DNA from: Enterobacter sp. CC120223-11
Lineage (GTDB): Bacteria; Pseudomonadota; Gammaproteobacteria; Enterobacterales; Enterobacteriaceae
Reading direction: 5' to 3'
Length of the DNA stretch: 64,000 nt
Assembly (NCBI RefSeq): GCF_900215375.1
Contig: NZ_OBEF01000002.1
Location: forward strand, 124,001 to 188,000
Shown piece after piece: positions 14,590 to 22,917 of the stretch; position 1 is the stretch's first letter; each line of letters opens with the position of its first letter. The notes beneath the pieces were generated by a model. It worked only from the letters and a program-made list of their open reading frames with translations, made no database searches and had not been told where the DNA came from. Made by a program: the position numbers and the translations under genes.

Positions 14590-17105
14590 TGGCAATTCAC
14601 CTCCTGTGTATAAAGGCCAGTCGCCGGATTGAAATTTTCTGCTTTCAGATGATATGAGGCCTGGCACTGTTTCTCCGGACCTTTTCCCCAGACGATATTC
14701 AGCGTGCCTCGTTTCTGTAAACCGGACATATATAAGCTGCCGTTGTCCCCGACAATGCCGTTGTTCTGTTCGCGTTGGCTGACGGAGGCCAGGCTGCCGA
14801 AGGGCAAATCACCGTGGCGCTGGCGGATGAAGAACATCGCCTTAAGCCCGGTGCGGGTTTTAATGGAGGCTTTGACGAGTGCCCCTTCCGTCGGCACCAC
14901 GTTGACGATGGCGTTTTCAATCTCCACATTTTGCCCGACGGTGGTGACATCCATTTCAGCCCGATTCATCCGATAAGGGGAGGCATAAGGAATCACGGCG
15001 TAACCTCGGCTGTCGGTGGTGACGTCTGGATTGTTACTCAGCGCGGCTCCCGCAGTGCCTGGGGCTTCAACCAGGATGTTGGTATTGCCTAATGGACGGC
15101 TGAGCGTCACGCCACTCTCATGAAAAACGATACCGCCGCTCGCGCCATAGCTGACGTTGCGGGACTGCGGCGAATAGCCATAGCCCACGTTGTAATTACC
15201 CTTTCCGGTGGAATATTGCAGGGACAGGTTCCCGCCCTTTTCCTGCTGCGAGTTGATTCTCTGATTAGCGCTGTAGAACAGGTTCTCGTTGCCCGGCACG
15301 TATCCGCTCAGGCCTACGTTGTATACCGCCGGTGAGCTGTCGGGTTGCATCACAGAGAAATTAGCGCGCGTTGCAGAGGCAGGCGATCCCAGAGGAATGG
15401 AGATGGCCAGCGACAGGATATTCTCCTTTTCGCCGCTGCCGGGGTTGCGACTCCGTTGGTAGCTCAGACCAAACGATACGCTGCGCCAGGCACTGTTCCA
15501 GGATAATTGAGTGCTTTCTGAAGCCTGGGCCGAACGCCACCAGGTTTGTCGCACCCAGGAGAGTGAAAGCGATCCCAGATCGCCCATTTGTTGGGATATT
15601 TCGAGCTGGTTTTTCGCTTTTTTGGCCTGGTTTAAGTCGTAATAGTCGTCATATTGATAGGTGGCAACACCATCATCGTTGACGGTTTGCGGCAAGGTTC
15701 CGCTTTTCATGGCCGAATAAGTGGTATCGCTCAGGCTATAAAACCCGGCGGTTGAATAGCGCCAGGAGTAGAAATTCAGCCGGGTACCATAATAGTTGAG
15801 CAATTTGCTGTAACGGACCTGAACGGAGTTACCGGAATAGATATTGCCGTCCGCGAGTCGACTCCGGGCATGGGTAAGATCGACGGAAATCGCACCTACA
15901 ATACCAAGGTTCTGTCCAACTCCAAGTGCCACCGCGCTGTAATCAGGTGTCAGCTGCGTGCCGCCGTACAGCGTCAAAGTATCCAACGCTCCCCAGTAGG
16001 CTTCTCCCCACAGCAGCTGGGGGGCGCTCTGATCGCCGGTGGACTGGTACTGACCTGCTCCAATGGCGTAATGGATCTGCCCCTGGCGCACCATATCGGG
16101 CACGCTTGCGAAAGGCACCGTGAAGTGCTGAGCCTGGCCATTCTCCTCCTCAACGGTGACATCCAGATCGCCGCCAAACGCGGTGGGATAAAGATCTTTC
16201 AGCACAAAAGGCCCCGGAGAGACCGTCGTCTGGTAAAGAATGCTCTTGTTTTGCCGCACGGTCACGGTGGCGTTGCTTTTGGCAATTCCTTTCACTTCTG
16301 GGGCATACCCGCGCAGGCTGTCCGGCAGCATATTGTCGTCGGTATTAAGCATGATCCCGCGCATGCCGACGGCGTCGAACAGCTTCTGCGAGGTAAGCAC
16401 TTCCCCAACGGAAAGCTGGGAGTTCAGCGATTTCAGATCGCGTTGAAGCCAGGTGCGGCCATGAGAAAAGCCCTCTTGCTGGCTTTTGGTCCAGGTGGAG
16501 TAATCGCGCAAGCGCCACGGGCCCCAGTTCACCGCACTGGACAGCCCGAGGAAGAGTTGTTGACTGCGGCGGCTGTCGTCACGGGAGCCATTGAGGACAT
16601 AGCTGGTCCACGCTGACATCAGCCCGTAGTCCCAGCTCTCGGGGTTCACATAACCCCGGGGCAGATTGAGCATCGCGCGCTGAGGGACGCTCAAACGCAG
16701 GGTCATGCTCTTGCTGACGTAGGAAAACGTGGCCTGGGGCAGCAAATCTTCCAGCGACCATGGCCCGGCCTGCTGAAACAGAGCTTCTTTTTCGGCTGTA
16801 AGCTGTTTAAGATCGATGCCAAGCGCGTTGAGCTGTTCTCGGTTGAACTGAGGTGAAACGACGCCATCCCTCATCACAAAGGGAATATCGGCGGTAAAAG
16901 CATAAGACTCGTTGATGGTGATATTAACGTTGTAGTGACCAGGCGGAATTTCATTGCCGTTGCCGATCCATGAAAGATCAACGTTCTCATTGTCCCCGCC
17001 ATTGATAAAAGCCGGGTTAAAGTGTAAATCATTTTCAGCCAGTGCATTCTCAACCGGCAAATATAATGACGATGTCATTAAAATGACTTTAACTTTCGTA
17101 TTCAC
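14586..17105 (-). CDS. Outer-membrane fimbrial usher, operon 2
   Basis: 839 residues. The signal peptide ends near NALA. The N-terminal domain starts with LHFNPAFI; the barrel and plug carry LPDSLRGYAPEVKGIAKSNA and DLYPTAFGGDL; the C-terminal domains contain PSEGAL-like PTEGALVKA and a Cys pair (EKQCQAS, EVNCQ). It is a full-length usher with no break. It is clearly diverged from the operon 1 usher, so the two operons are not a recent duplication. Gaps: 39 bases from the chaperone gene upstream, four-base overlap with the adaptor gene downstream. Confidence 0.93.
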   Translation of the reverse strand: MNTKVKVILMTSSLYLPVENALAENDLHFNPAFINGGDNENVDLSWIGNGNEIPPGHYNVNITINESYAFTADIPFVMRDGVVSPQFNREQLNALGIDLKQLTAEKEALFQQAGPWSLEDLLPQATFSYVSKSMTLRLSVPQRAMLNLPRGYVNPESWDYGLMSAWTSYVLNGSRDDSRRSQQLFLGLSSAVNWGPWRLRDYSTWTKSQQEGFSHGRTWLQRDLKSLNSQLSVGEVLTSQKLFDAVGMRGIMLNTDDNMLPDSLRGYAPEVKGIAKSNATVTVRQNKSILYQTTVSPGPFVLKDLYPTAFGGDLDVTVEEENGQAQHFTVPFASVPDMVRQGQIHYAIGAGQYQSTGDQSAPQLLWGEAYWGALDTLTLYGGTQLTPDYSAVALGVGQNLGIVGAISVDLTHARSRLADGNIYSGNSVQVRYSKLLNYYGTRLNFYSWRYSTAGFYSLSDTTYSAMKSGTLPQTVNDDGVATYQYDDYYDLNQAKKAKNQLEISQQMGDLGSLSLSWVRQTWWRSAQASESTQLSWNSAWRSVSFGLSYQRSRNPGSGEKENILSLAISIPLGSPASATRANFSVMQPDSSPAVYNVGLSGYVPGNENLFYSANQRINSQQEKGGNLSLQYSTGKGNYNVGYGYSPQSRNVSYGASGGIVFHESGVTLSRPLGNTNILVEAPGTAGAALSNNPDVTTDSRGYAVIPYASPYRMNRAEMDVTTVGQNVEIENAIVNVVPTEGALVKASIKTRTGLKAMFFIRQRHGDLPFGSLASVSQREQNNGIVGDNGSLYMSGLQKRGTLNIVWGKGPEKQCQASYHLKAENFNPATGLYTQEVNCQ

Positions 17106-17144
17106 CTGAATTATTCCGATCTCAAAATTGACTCACGGCGGGAA

Positions 17145-17816
17145 TTAAAAATGTACGTCTACCACGGGGGTTAATGCCCCGTAATCGTTAATGGTTTGAT
17201 AGCTAATACGCTGTGGGGACTGAAATTTTCCCGGAATTGTCGCTTCGCTTTGAGGCGGAATCATCACTGGTGGAAGCGTTTTGTTGTCCACGCGAACATT
17301 GGTCGTGGTGATATAAAAAGGCGTTGGATTACTAAATGTGATTTTTTGTCCGAGGTAGCTCGGCTTTATTTTTGTATAGCTCTGGAGTGCCTCATCGGCA
17401 ATATTGTGAGGTCGATAGAAAAGCTTTATTCGGCTTGCCGAAGCAAACTGAAGAGTGTTCGCGCCGTTGCCGGTCTGCGTTTGCGGGATGGATTTTACCG
17501 TTATCCAGTAAAGCGTCTCCCTGTCCTGAGCCAGCGGTTTTCCGGCGAAAAGCACCTTCAGCATATTTTCACTGTCTGGCTTAAGCACGAACAGCGGCGG
17601 GGTGATGACAAAATCGCGCGAGGGTTGGCCTCGCTCGTCCTCAATCCAGGACTGTATGAGAAACTGTGCCTGCTGGTCGGTGTTTCTTACGGCCAGAGAA
17701 GACTGCTTGCTGTCGCTGGAATAGATAAGACGAGTCGTTCCAAGACCTACGCCACCGGCATGGGTTTCGAATGTGCTGAGCATCAGCAGAATAATAAGTG
17801 AATAAAAGCCTTTCAT
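17145..17816 (-). CDS. Periplasmic fimbrial chaperone, operon 2
   Basis: 223 residues, PapD/FimC family. Signal peptide MKGFYSLIILLMLSTFETHA; first domain with TTRLIYSSDSKQSSLAVRNTD, the LYWITVKSIP strand and SRIKLFYRP (anchoring Lys); second domain with FSNPTPFYITTTNV and a NDYGALTP end. Same role as the operon 1 chaperone but without its extra Cys pair. It lies 55 bases after the major pilin gene, a gap that holds a perfect stem-loop. Confidence 0.92.
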   Translation of the reverse strand: MKGFYSLIILLMLSTFETHAGGVGLGTTRLIYSSDSKQSSLAVRNTDQQAQFLIQSWIEDERGQPSRDFVITPPLFVLKPDSENMLKVLFAGKPLAQDRETLYWITVKSIPQTQTGNGANTLQFASASRIKLFYRPHNIADEALQSYTKIKPSYLGQKITFSNPTPFYITTTNVRVDNKTLPPVMIPPQSEATIPGKFQSPQRISYQTINDYGALTPVVDVHF

Positions 17817-17843
17817 CGCCGTCCTTTAGGGTTGGGTGGTTAC

Positions 17844-17863
17844 GGCCCGTTTTGCAACGGGCC
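17844..17863 (-). other. Pilin-chaperone intercistronic stem-loop, operon 2
   Basis: On the transcribed strand GGCCCGTT, loop GCAA, AACGGGCC: a perfect 8-bp stem closed by a GNRA tetraloop, just after the pilin stop codon, without a T-run. It matches in position the hairpin of operon 1. Confidence 0.7.
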
Positions 17864-17871
17864 AGTATTTA

Positions 17872-18426
17872 TCAGGAATAGGTCAGGGTGTAAGTTGCAA
17901 CGGCGCTGGCATCACCGGCGGTTGCATTGCCTTTAGATGAGTAATATTTCGCGCTGAAGTTAAGGGTGTTGTCGCCGTCACGCAGCGTGGTTACACCGGA
18001 AGCGACACCCAGTTTTACCTGTGCACCATTTTCGTCAAACAGACGGATGGCAACGTTTTGCGCGGTGGATGCACCCCCGTTGGCGCCCACGGCAAGACTG
18101 GTAGGGTCATTGCTGTCGGCGGAACCGCTAAAGGTAATCGCTACGCCTGTTGAGGTTTTGGAATCGCAACCCTGTAAAACAATTGAGAAGTTCTTGGCGG
18201 TGGCCGCCTCGCTACCTGCGGTTTTCAGGTTTGCAGCGCGGATCTCGCCGAGATCAACATTAATGTCTGCGCTGTTGCTGCTAATTGCACATGCGGTGGT
18301 GACCACGCTGCCGTGGAAATTGACCGTACCGCCACTCACTTCTGCTGCCTGAACGGCAGCGGTGGAGCACAGTAAAGAGAATAAGCTGATGGACAGCAGT
18401 GTTTTGCTACTAATAAACGAGCTCAT
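17872..18426 (-). CDS. Major fimbrial subunit (FimA-like pilin), operon 2
   Basis: 184 residues. Signal peptide ending near TAAVQA, mature start AEVSGGTVNFHGSVV, which is the type 1 (FimA/SfmA) pattern; Cys pair in TTACAISS and LQGCDSK; DLGEIRAANLKTAGS; SAKYYSSKGNATAG; final strand AVATYTLTYS. It is the first structural gene of operon 2 (pilin, chaperone, usher, adaptor, adhesin). The LuxR-type gene lies only 53 bases upstream on the same strand. No fim-type invertible repeat was found in front of it. Confidence 0.92.
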   Translation of the reverse strand: MSSFISSKTLLSISLFSLLCSTAAVQAAEVSGGTVNFHGSVVTTACAISSNSADINVDLGEIRAANLKTAGSEAATAKNFSIVLQGCDSKTSTGVAITFSGSADSNDPTSLAVGANGGASTAQNVAIRLFDENGAQVKLGVASGVTTLRDGDNTLNFSAKYYSSKGNATAGDASAVATYTLTYS

Positions 18427-18460
18427 GAAATTACCCTACATAATGGCATGATTAAATTAG

Positions 18461-18479
18461 ACATCTAATAAATAGATGT
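18461..18479 (-). other. Short stem-loop between LuxR-type gene 2 and the pilin gene
   Basis: ACATCTA (18461-18467), loop of five, TAGATGT (18473-18479), a perfect 7-bp inverted repeat immediately after the regulator stop codon. It may be a weak attenuator or an operator. Confidence 0.4.
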
Positions 18480-19088
18480 TTAACTGGTAAGGAACACCAG
18501 TAAATCTGTTTTATTTCGAAGTCCCAGTTTTCTTATTGCCGAGGTTTTTAAGGCACTCACCCGGCGATAAGGAATTTCTTCATTGTGCGCAATATGGCTC
18601 ATGGATAAGCCATTTTTTAATCCCTTTAACACTGTCCATTCCGCATTGGTGAGCGAAAGCCGCTGAATGGGCAAGCGGCTTAGCGAGCCATGACGAGATT
18701 CCAGTATTCTTTTTAATCTGTATCGTAGCCCGTAGATCGGTTCATCTATGGATAAATAGTCCGCTACTGCTTCTCCAGCCCAGAAATAAAGATTACTACA
18801 GGCTGAATAAATACATATCGTCATGCCTGGATTTTCATCTTTTAATTTCTGTACGTAACTAATACAGTCATACCCCTGTGGGCCTGTCTTGTATTCAGAT
18901 AAAAATAAAATGTCGACGGTTGTCTGTGATAAAAAAAGGTCAAGAACCTTTTGTTCACGTACCGATGCTTTAATATGGATGCTAGGGCTAATTTCCTGAA
19001 TCAGATTTGATATTCCACTTCTGGCAAAATTATCCGTTCCCATGATCGCGACTGTTTTACTGAGCCCAGGAGAAAATGTTGTAATCAT
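18480..19088 (-). CDS. LuxR-type regulator 2 with degenerate receiver-like domain
   Basis: 202 residues from the ATG at 19088, which has a very good ribosome site (GAGGGGATAAG). The upstream ATG at 19136 would add 16 residues of unlikely sequence. Receiver-like N-terminus (KTVAIMGTDNFARSGISNLI; VDILFLSEYKTG) where the phospho-acceptor Asp is replaced, reading ILFLSE. C-terminal LuxR helix-turn-helix: LTNAEWTVLKGLKNGLSMSHIA, then PYRRVSALKTSAIRKLGLRNKTDLLVFL. Paralogue of the gene at 12454. It is transcribed in the same direction as fimbrial operon 2, 53 bases upstream, so it may be its first gene and its activator. Confidence 0.82.
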   Translation of the reverse strand: MITTFSPGLSKTVAIMGTDNFARSGISNLIQEISPSIHIKASVREQKVLDLFLSQTTVDILFLSEYKTGPQGYDCISYVQKLKDENPGMTICIYSACSNLYFWAGEAVADYLSIDEPIYGLRYRLKRILESRHGSLSRLPIQRLSLTNAEWTVLKGLKNGLSMSHIAHNEEIPYRRVSALKTSAIRKLGLRNKTDLLVFLTS

Positions 19089-19710
19089 CTTATCCCCTCT
19101 GTTTGTGTTGTTAATGTGATTTTTTTTTATAAACAAATCAACAATGCCTTATAAAGATGCTGATTTTGGTTTTTCATGCTGTCAATTACTCTGTTGTAGC
19201 CATTTTTTTTGATCTTATGAGGTTTTGTGAGGTGGTTTTGGATTGTTGTACTGACAGTAACCGTTATCAATGAAACGTTTCCATTCACATCACGCTAACG
19301 TTATTCGGAATAGTCCTTGGAAAAATCTTATTTCTGGTCAAATTCCTGGTTTGAATATTCAGCTGCATCAGTCCACCTCTTTCTAAATTGCACTGATCTC
19401 GTTGAGTGCCATTGGAGCGTGAATTATTGTTTCTTTCATATAGGGTATCGTTTTTGCAGTAACTTCTGGTCCTTTTCTGCTGTGTGTAAGGGTATTAAAT
19501 TCGCTATCCAGGGCCCGTCTTCCGGGGCGCTATTTACTTTACCGTGATGACCTTTTACTGCGCCTTCCCTGAGTTCCTTTTTGATCTAAAAAGCATGGGA
19601 AGTAATCAAAATCAGTCAAAACTTAATTAAAAGTTCGAGGTTTTAACGCTCGTTGTAGCGCTTTCTTGGCAAGTTTCTGTCAGTGTTCTACGTGGGTGTA
19701 ACATTTATTG
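19089..19710. other. Divergent regulatory gap
   Basis: About 620 AT-rich bases between LuxR-type gene 2 (minus) and the MarT-like gene 2 (plus). No coding frame with supporting features; a 76-codon + strand frame at 19317 lacks a ribosome site. No inverted repeat pair of the fimS kind was found. Promoters for both genes must lie here. Confidence 0.4.
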
Positions 19711-20520
19711 ATGAAAATTAACCCATTGATTTGGAATCTTTTTAATTCAAAAAACGTCTGTTATTATGGGTGGAAAATTCCTAAAATTAACGACGCGAAC
19801 ACTATGCCCGAGATCTACCTGATTAATGGTTTATTGTCATTTTCCCCTGATGCTAAATTACTGAAAAACATCAAGGATAATAGAAGCGCCAGTTTGCACG
19901 CGCCAGCGTCAAACTGTTTGCAGGCGCTCATCGCACGTCAGGGAGACATTATCAGTCAGGAAGAGCTCTACAACATTGGCTGGGGAGAAATTAAAGGTCC
20001 CTCAACGTCACCCAGCGCTTATTACCAGTGTTTTGTTAATTTACGTAAACAGCTGAAAACCATTGGCTATGAGGATGAACTGGTTATCACCGTTCCTAAG
20101 GAAGGGGTAAAGCTATCTCCAACGGTGGAGGTTATAACGATACAGGAAGTTCCTTCCACAGCTGCAGGAGTGCACCAGCGTATGGTCAGCTCCTGGCTAA
20201 AAAAGAATAAGCTGCTGGCTACGGTGATCGCTGGTTTATGTGTCGTTCTGATGGCGCTGGTGTTGATTTCTGTTCACCGGCATGAATATGTCTCGCAGCG
20301 CTTTCGCACCCTTAAAGAGTTACCTGAGTGTCTTTTTATAAAAAAAAGCGACGACATGTCGACGAGTGAGGCAGTAGATATTGTGCAATCTCAGCATATT
20401 GTTTGCAGGAGTGAACAGCCGGTGTATGTGAGCGTAAGCCGCGGCAAACTGACGGGTATCGAGTGTGACAATGAATTAAGGCGTTGCCAATCCTTTACCA
20501 GGATATACAATTATGAATAA
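19711..20520 (+). CDS. Membrane-bound winged-helix regulator 2 (CadC/ToxR/MarT type)
   Basis: 269 residues from the first ATG. Winged-helix domain at about 35-137 (IYLINGLLSFSPDAKL; LIARQGDIISQEEL; SAYYQCFVNLRKQLKTIG; VITVPKEGVKL), one membrane helix at about 167-187, then a short periplasmic tail with five Cys. Alignment to regulator 1 puts the natural start at Met32 (ATG 19804), so residues 1-31 may not be translated; neither start has a clear ribosome site. The FidL-like gene overlaps its end by eight bases. Role by family: signal-responsive activator acting from the inner membrane. Its target is probably one of the nearby fimbrial operons or the diguanylate cyclase, by position only. Confidence 0.8.
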   Translation: MKINPLIWNLFNSKNVCYYGWKIPKINDANTMPEIYLINGLLSFSPDAKLLKNIKDNRSASLHAPASNCLQALIARQGDIISQEELYNIGWGEIKGPSTSPSAYYQCFVNLRKQLKTIGYEDELVITVPKEGVKLSPTVEVITIQEVPSTAAGVHQRMVSSWLKKNKLLATVIAGLCVVLMALVLISVHRHEYVSQRFRTLKELPECLFIKKSDDMSTSEAVDIVQSQHIVCRSEQPVYVSVSRGKLTGIECDNELRRCQSFTRIYNYE

Positions 20521-20959
20521 ATTTTTTGCGGCTATTATTATCGCCGTCGTGTATTCCGCTTCTGCCGTCAGCGCAGAAAAAGTCATTGATTGTAAAATTA
20601 CTCACACATTACATCATGACGTCGATACCGTTTCGATAACCTACAAGCTACACATGGCGGATAATATTGGCACAATGATTATGTACGGCATTTTTGACGA
20701 GGCAGGAAAAAAATCGATAATCAGCCGCCAGGTTATGTTTGATTATAAATCGGTGGATGATACGGGTTACCAGCTTGTCTCAAAAGAAATCATTTCATTT
20801 TCAGCGGAGACCGTCAGTCTGGACGCGATGCAAAGGCATTATCCTGGCTTCTTTTTAAAAGAAGGTATGCATCTGTTTATGAGTATCAGTGATTTCTCTG
20901 AATATAGCCTCGCAATCAGCTACGTCTCGGACGTTCTGTTTATTTGTTCAAAGCCCTGA
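20513..20959 (+). CDS. FidL-like secreted/membrane-anchored small protein 2
   Basis: 148 residues. The N-terminus MNKFFAAIIIAVVYSASAVSAE reads as a signal peptide or anchor; the rest is a ~125-residue periplasmic domain with a Cys near each end (VIDCKITH and LFICSKP), as in the protein at 10612. The ATG lies eight bases inside the end of the regulator gene, so the pair is coupled. By arrangement it is a second MarT-FidL-like module. FidL has no well-defined biochemical activity that I can name, and a role in sensing or stabilising the regulator is inference. Confidence 0.6.
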   Translation: MNKFFAAIIIAVVYSASAVSAEKVIDCKITHTLHHDVDTVSITYKLHMADNIGTMIMYGIFDEAGKKSIISRQVMFDYKSVDDTGYQLVSKEIISFSAETVSLDAMQRHYPGFFLKEGMHLFMSISDFSEYSLAISYVSDVLFICSKP

Positions 20960-21152
20960 GGGGCAGGGGAACGTTAATCCTCTTTTTCCACATTTAAATG
21001 CCGACCCTGAGCACTCTTCGAAATGAACAGATGCATTTAATCGGTTTGGGTCTTCAGGCTACTACGGTAAAATGACGAGGAGAAACAATCCCTCGCGGCG
21101 CTGCGCTACACTTTGTCTAACTTGAGCATCCACTGCAGGTCTGGCGGGGTCT

Positions 21153-22889
21153 GTGACAGAAATCGCATGGCCGGTATATCGAATGAAAAAACCCAAAAAT
21201 ACCTCTTCACCTTCTAACGTTCTGCGCTATCTGTGGGGGTGCGCTGGGGCCACTATTGTCCTGACATCGATTCTTTCGTGGTGGTTGCTTTCTGGCTCCT
21301 GGCAGGCCTGGAACAGCGCGAAGAACGATGTCACCCAGTTCGACAATTTCTACCTTGTGTTGCGGGTTTCTAATGACCTTGCGAGTGAGCGTGCCTATGC
21401 CAATGAGCTGGTGCTTAGCCCGCTGGAGACTAAAACCAAAGCCTGGCAGGCGTTGCAGACGAGTCGTCAGCTCACCGACAGCGATCTTAATAAGATTCCG
21501 GCCAACCTGTTATCTCAGGCACTCATGGCCGCGACGGTAGATCAGCTGCAGCGCTCACGCCAGAGCATCGACTACTATCAGGACAAGGTGCTTAAAGATC
21601 CCATCAAAGCGCAAAGCGCCATCAATGAGATGGTGGCTGCGACCGATTTTTATCATGAAGCGCTGTTCCAGCATACGTCAGCATTTTTAATGCTCGAGCC
21701 CTCGGCGCTCGGGCCAATTTTGCGTGCTCAGGCCTTAGGCGAGCTACGTGACGCCACAGGCCGCCTCGGCTCTCAGTTGCTAATCCCTCTGGCGACCCAT
21801 ATGCCTATCCCATTGCATAATAACGAAGCCCTAAGTCGTGGCATGGAACGTATTGACGTACTGTGGTGGCTGCTGCGAACCCAGGGTGAGGAAGCGGGAT
21901 TTTTACCCGGTTTTCCTCAGCGGCTGGAGACTGTGCGCCACCAGTTTGAAAAGCAGGGCGTGGCACTCATCAAAACGCTTCAGGCGGAGAGTGAGAAAGG
22001 CATGGTTTACAGCGTCAATGCCGACAGTTTCGCCTTGAGTTATCACGGCAGTCTGACTTCATTTAATGAGCTGCTGGATACCTATCTGAAAGGCGTGAGA
22101 AAGCATTATGTCAGCGCCAAGCAAGAAGCGTTGCTGCATTTGTTGATGGTGGTGGCGATTCTGGGTGTGCTCTGCCTGTTAACCATCGGGATGATTTACT
22201 ACATCCGCACACGTGTTTTGCAGCCCATTCTGCGGCTTAACCAGATCACAACGGGGATCATCGCGGGCCATCATCAGGATGCCCTGATGGATGAAAGTAC
22301 GGCCGAAGAGGTTCAGGAGCTGTTTTCATCCCTGGGTACGCTCGGCAATAAGCTTCGTGAACAGACTCAGTTGAGCAAAATGCTGCAGCGGCAGTCGGAA
22401 GAAGATCCGCTGACCCATCTGTTTAATCGCCGGGCATTTGATGCGCTGGCGGGTTCTCTGCTGGCGAAGGCCAACCGTGATCACCCTGCCTGGCTCATTA
22501 TGATCGACGTCGATCGCTTTAAATCAATCAACGACACATGGGGCCACCCGACCGGTGACAAAGTGCTGGTGGCGCTGGCGACCACGCTTATGAAGTTCAG
22601 CCGCCCAGGGGATGTCATTGCTCGCCTTGGTGGGGAAGAGTTTGGCGTGATGTTCCGTACTCAGGGGCATGAAGATATCGCGGGTTATACTTCCCGCATC
22701 CAGAACGAAATCCGCAGGCTCCGATTCGAGGGCCCGAAGGGGGAAGCTTTTTCCATCACCGCCAGTTTTGGCGTGGCTTATGGCTGGCAGCGTGAGCTAA
22801 GTGAGGTGATAGCGGAAGCGGATGCGAGGTTGTACGAAGCGAAAAACAGCGGACGGGACAGAGTTTGTGGCTTGCCTGAAAACAGATAA
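21153..22889 (+). CDS. Membrane diguanylate cyclase (GGDEF) with periplasmic sensor
   Basis: 578 residues from a GTG at 21153 (the ATG at 21183 is an equally likely start). Membrane helix 1 at about 24-48, a ~280-residue mostly helical periplasmic domain, membrane helix 2 at about 327-351, a HAMP-like segment (RVLQPILRLNQITTGII), and a C-terminal GGDEF domain from about 420. The active site reads GGEEF (493-497), a functional variant, and RPGD lies five residues before it, so the product-inhibition I-site is present. Role: makes c-di-GMP from two GTP. It has no EAL domain. Following the fimbrial and regulator genes, it may tie attachment to c-di-GMP. A terminator follows. Confidence 0.9.
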   Translation: MTEIAWPVYRMKKPKNTSSPSNVLRYLWGCAGATIVLTSILSWWLLSGSWQAWNSAKNDVTQFDNFYLVLRVSNDLASERAYANELVLSPLETKTKAWQALQTSRQLTDSDLNKIPANLLSQALMAATVDQLQRSRQSIDYYQDKVLKDPIKAQSAINEMVAATDFYHEALFQHTSAFLMLEPSALGPILRAQALGELRDATGRLGSQLLIPLATHMPIPLHNNEALSRGMERIDVLWWLLRTQGEEAGFLPGFPQRLETVRHQFEKQGVALIKTLQAESEKGMVYSVNADSFALSYHGSLTSFNELLDTYLKGVRKHYVSAKQEALLHLLMVVAILGVLCLLTIGMIYYIRTRVLQPILRLNQITTGIIAGHHQDALMDESTAEEVQELFSSLGTLGNKLREQTQLSKMLQRQSEEDPLTHLFNRRAFDALAGSLLAKANRDHPAWLIMIDVDRFKSINDTWGHPTGDKVLVALATTLMKFSRPGDVIARLGGEEFGVMFRTQGHEDIAGYTSRIQNEIRRLRFEGPKGEAFSITASFGVAYGWQRELSEVIAEADARLYEAKNSGRDRVCGLPENR

Positions 22890-22891
22890 AA

Positions 22892-22917
22892 ATCCCCTCG
22901 TTCGAGGGGATCGCTTT
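22892..22917. terminator. Terminator between the diguanylate cyclase and yiaV
   Basis: ATCCCCTCG/CGAGGGGAT perfect stem (22892-22911), followed by CGCTTTT on the + strand and preceded by AAAAA, so it can serve both convergent genes. Confidence 0.75.

Noticed and set aside
15870-16616. 248-codon open frame on the + strand
   Set aside because: It lies wholly antisense to the intact operon 2 usher; composition follows the usher codons and it has no ribosome site or family motif.
18427-19710. fim-type phase-variation switch before fimbrial operon 2
   Set aside because: No pair of matching inverted repeats of the fimS kind and no tyrosine recombinase gene were found.
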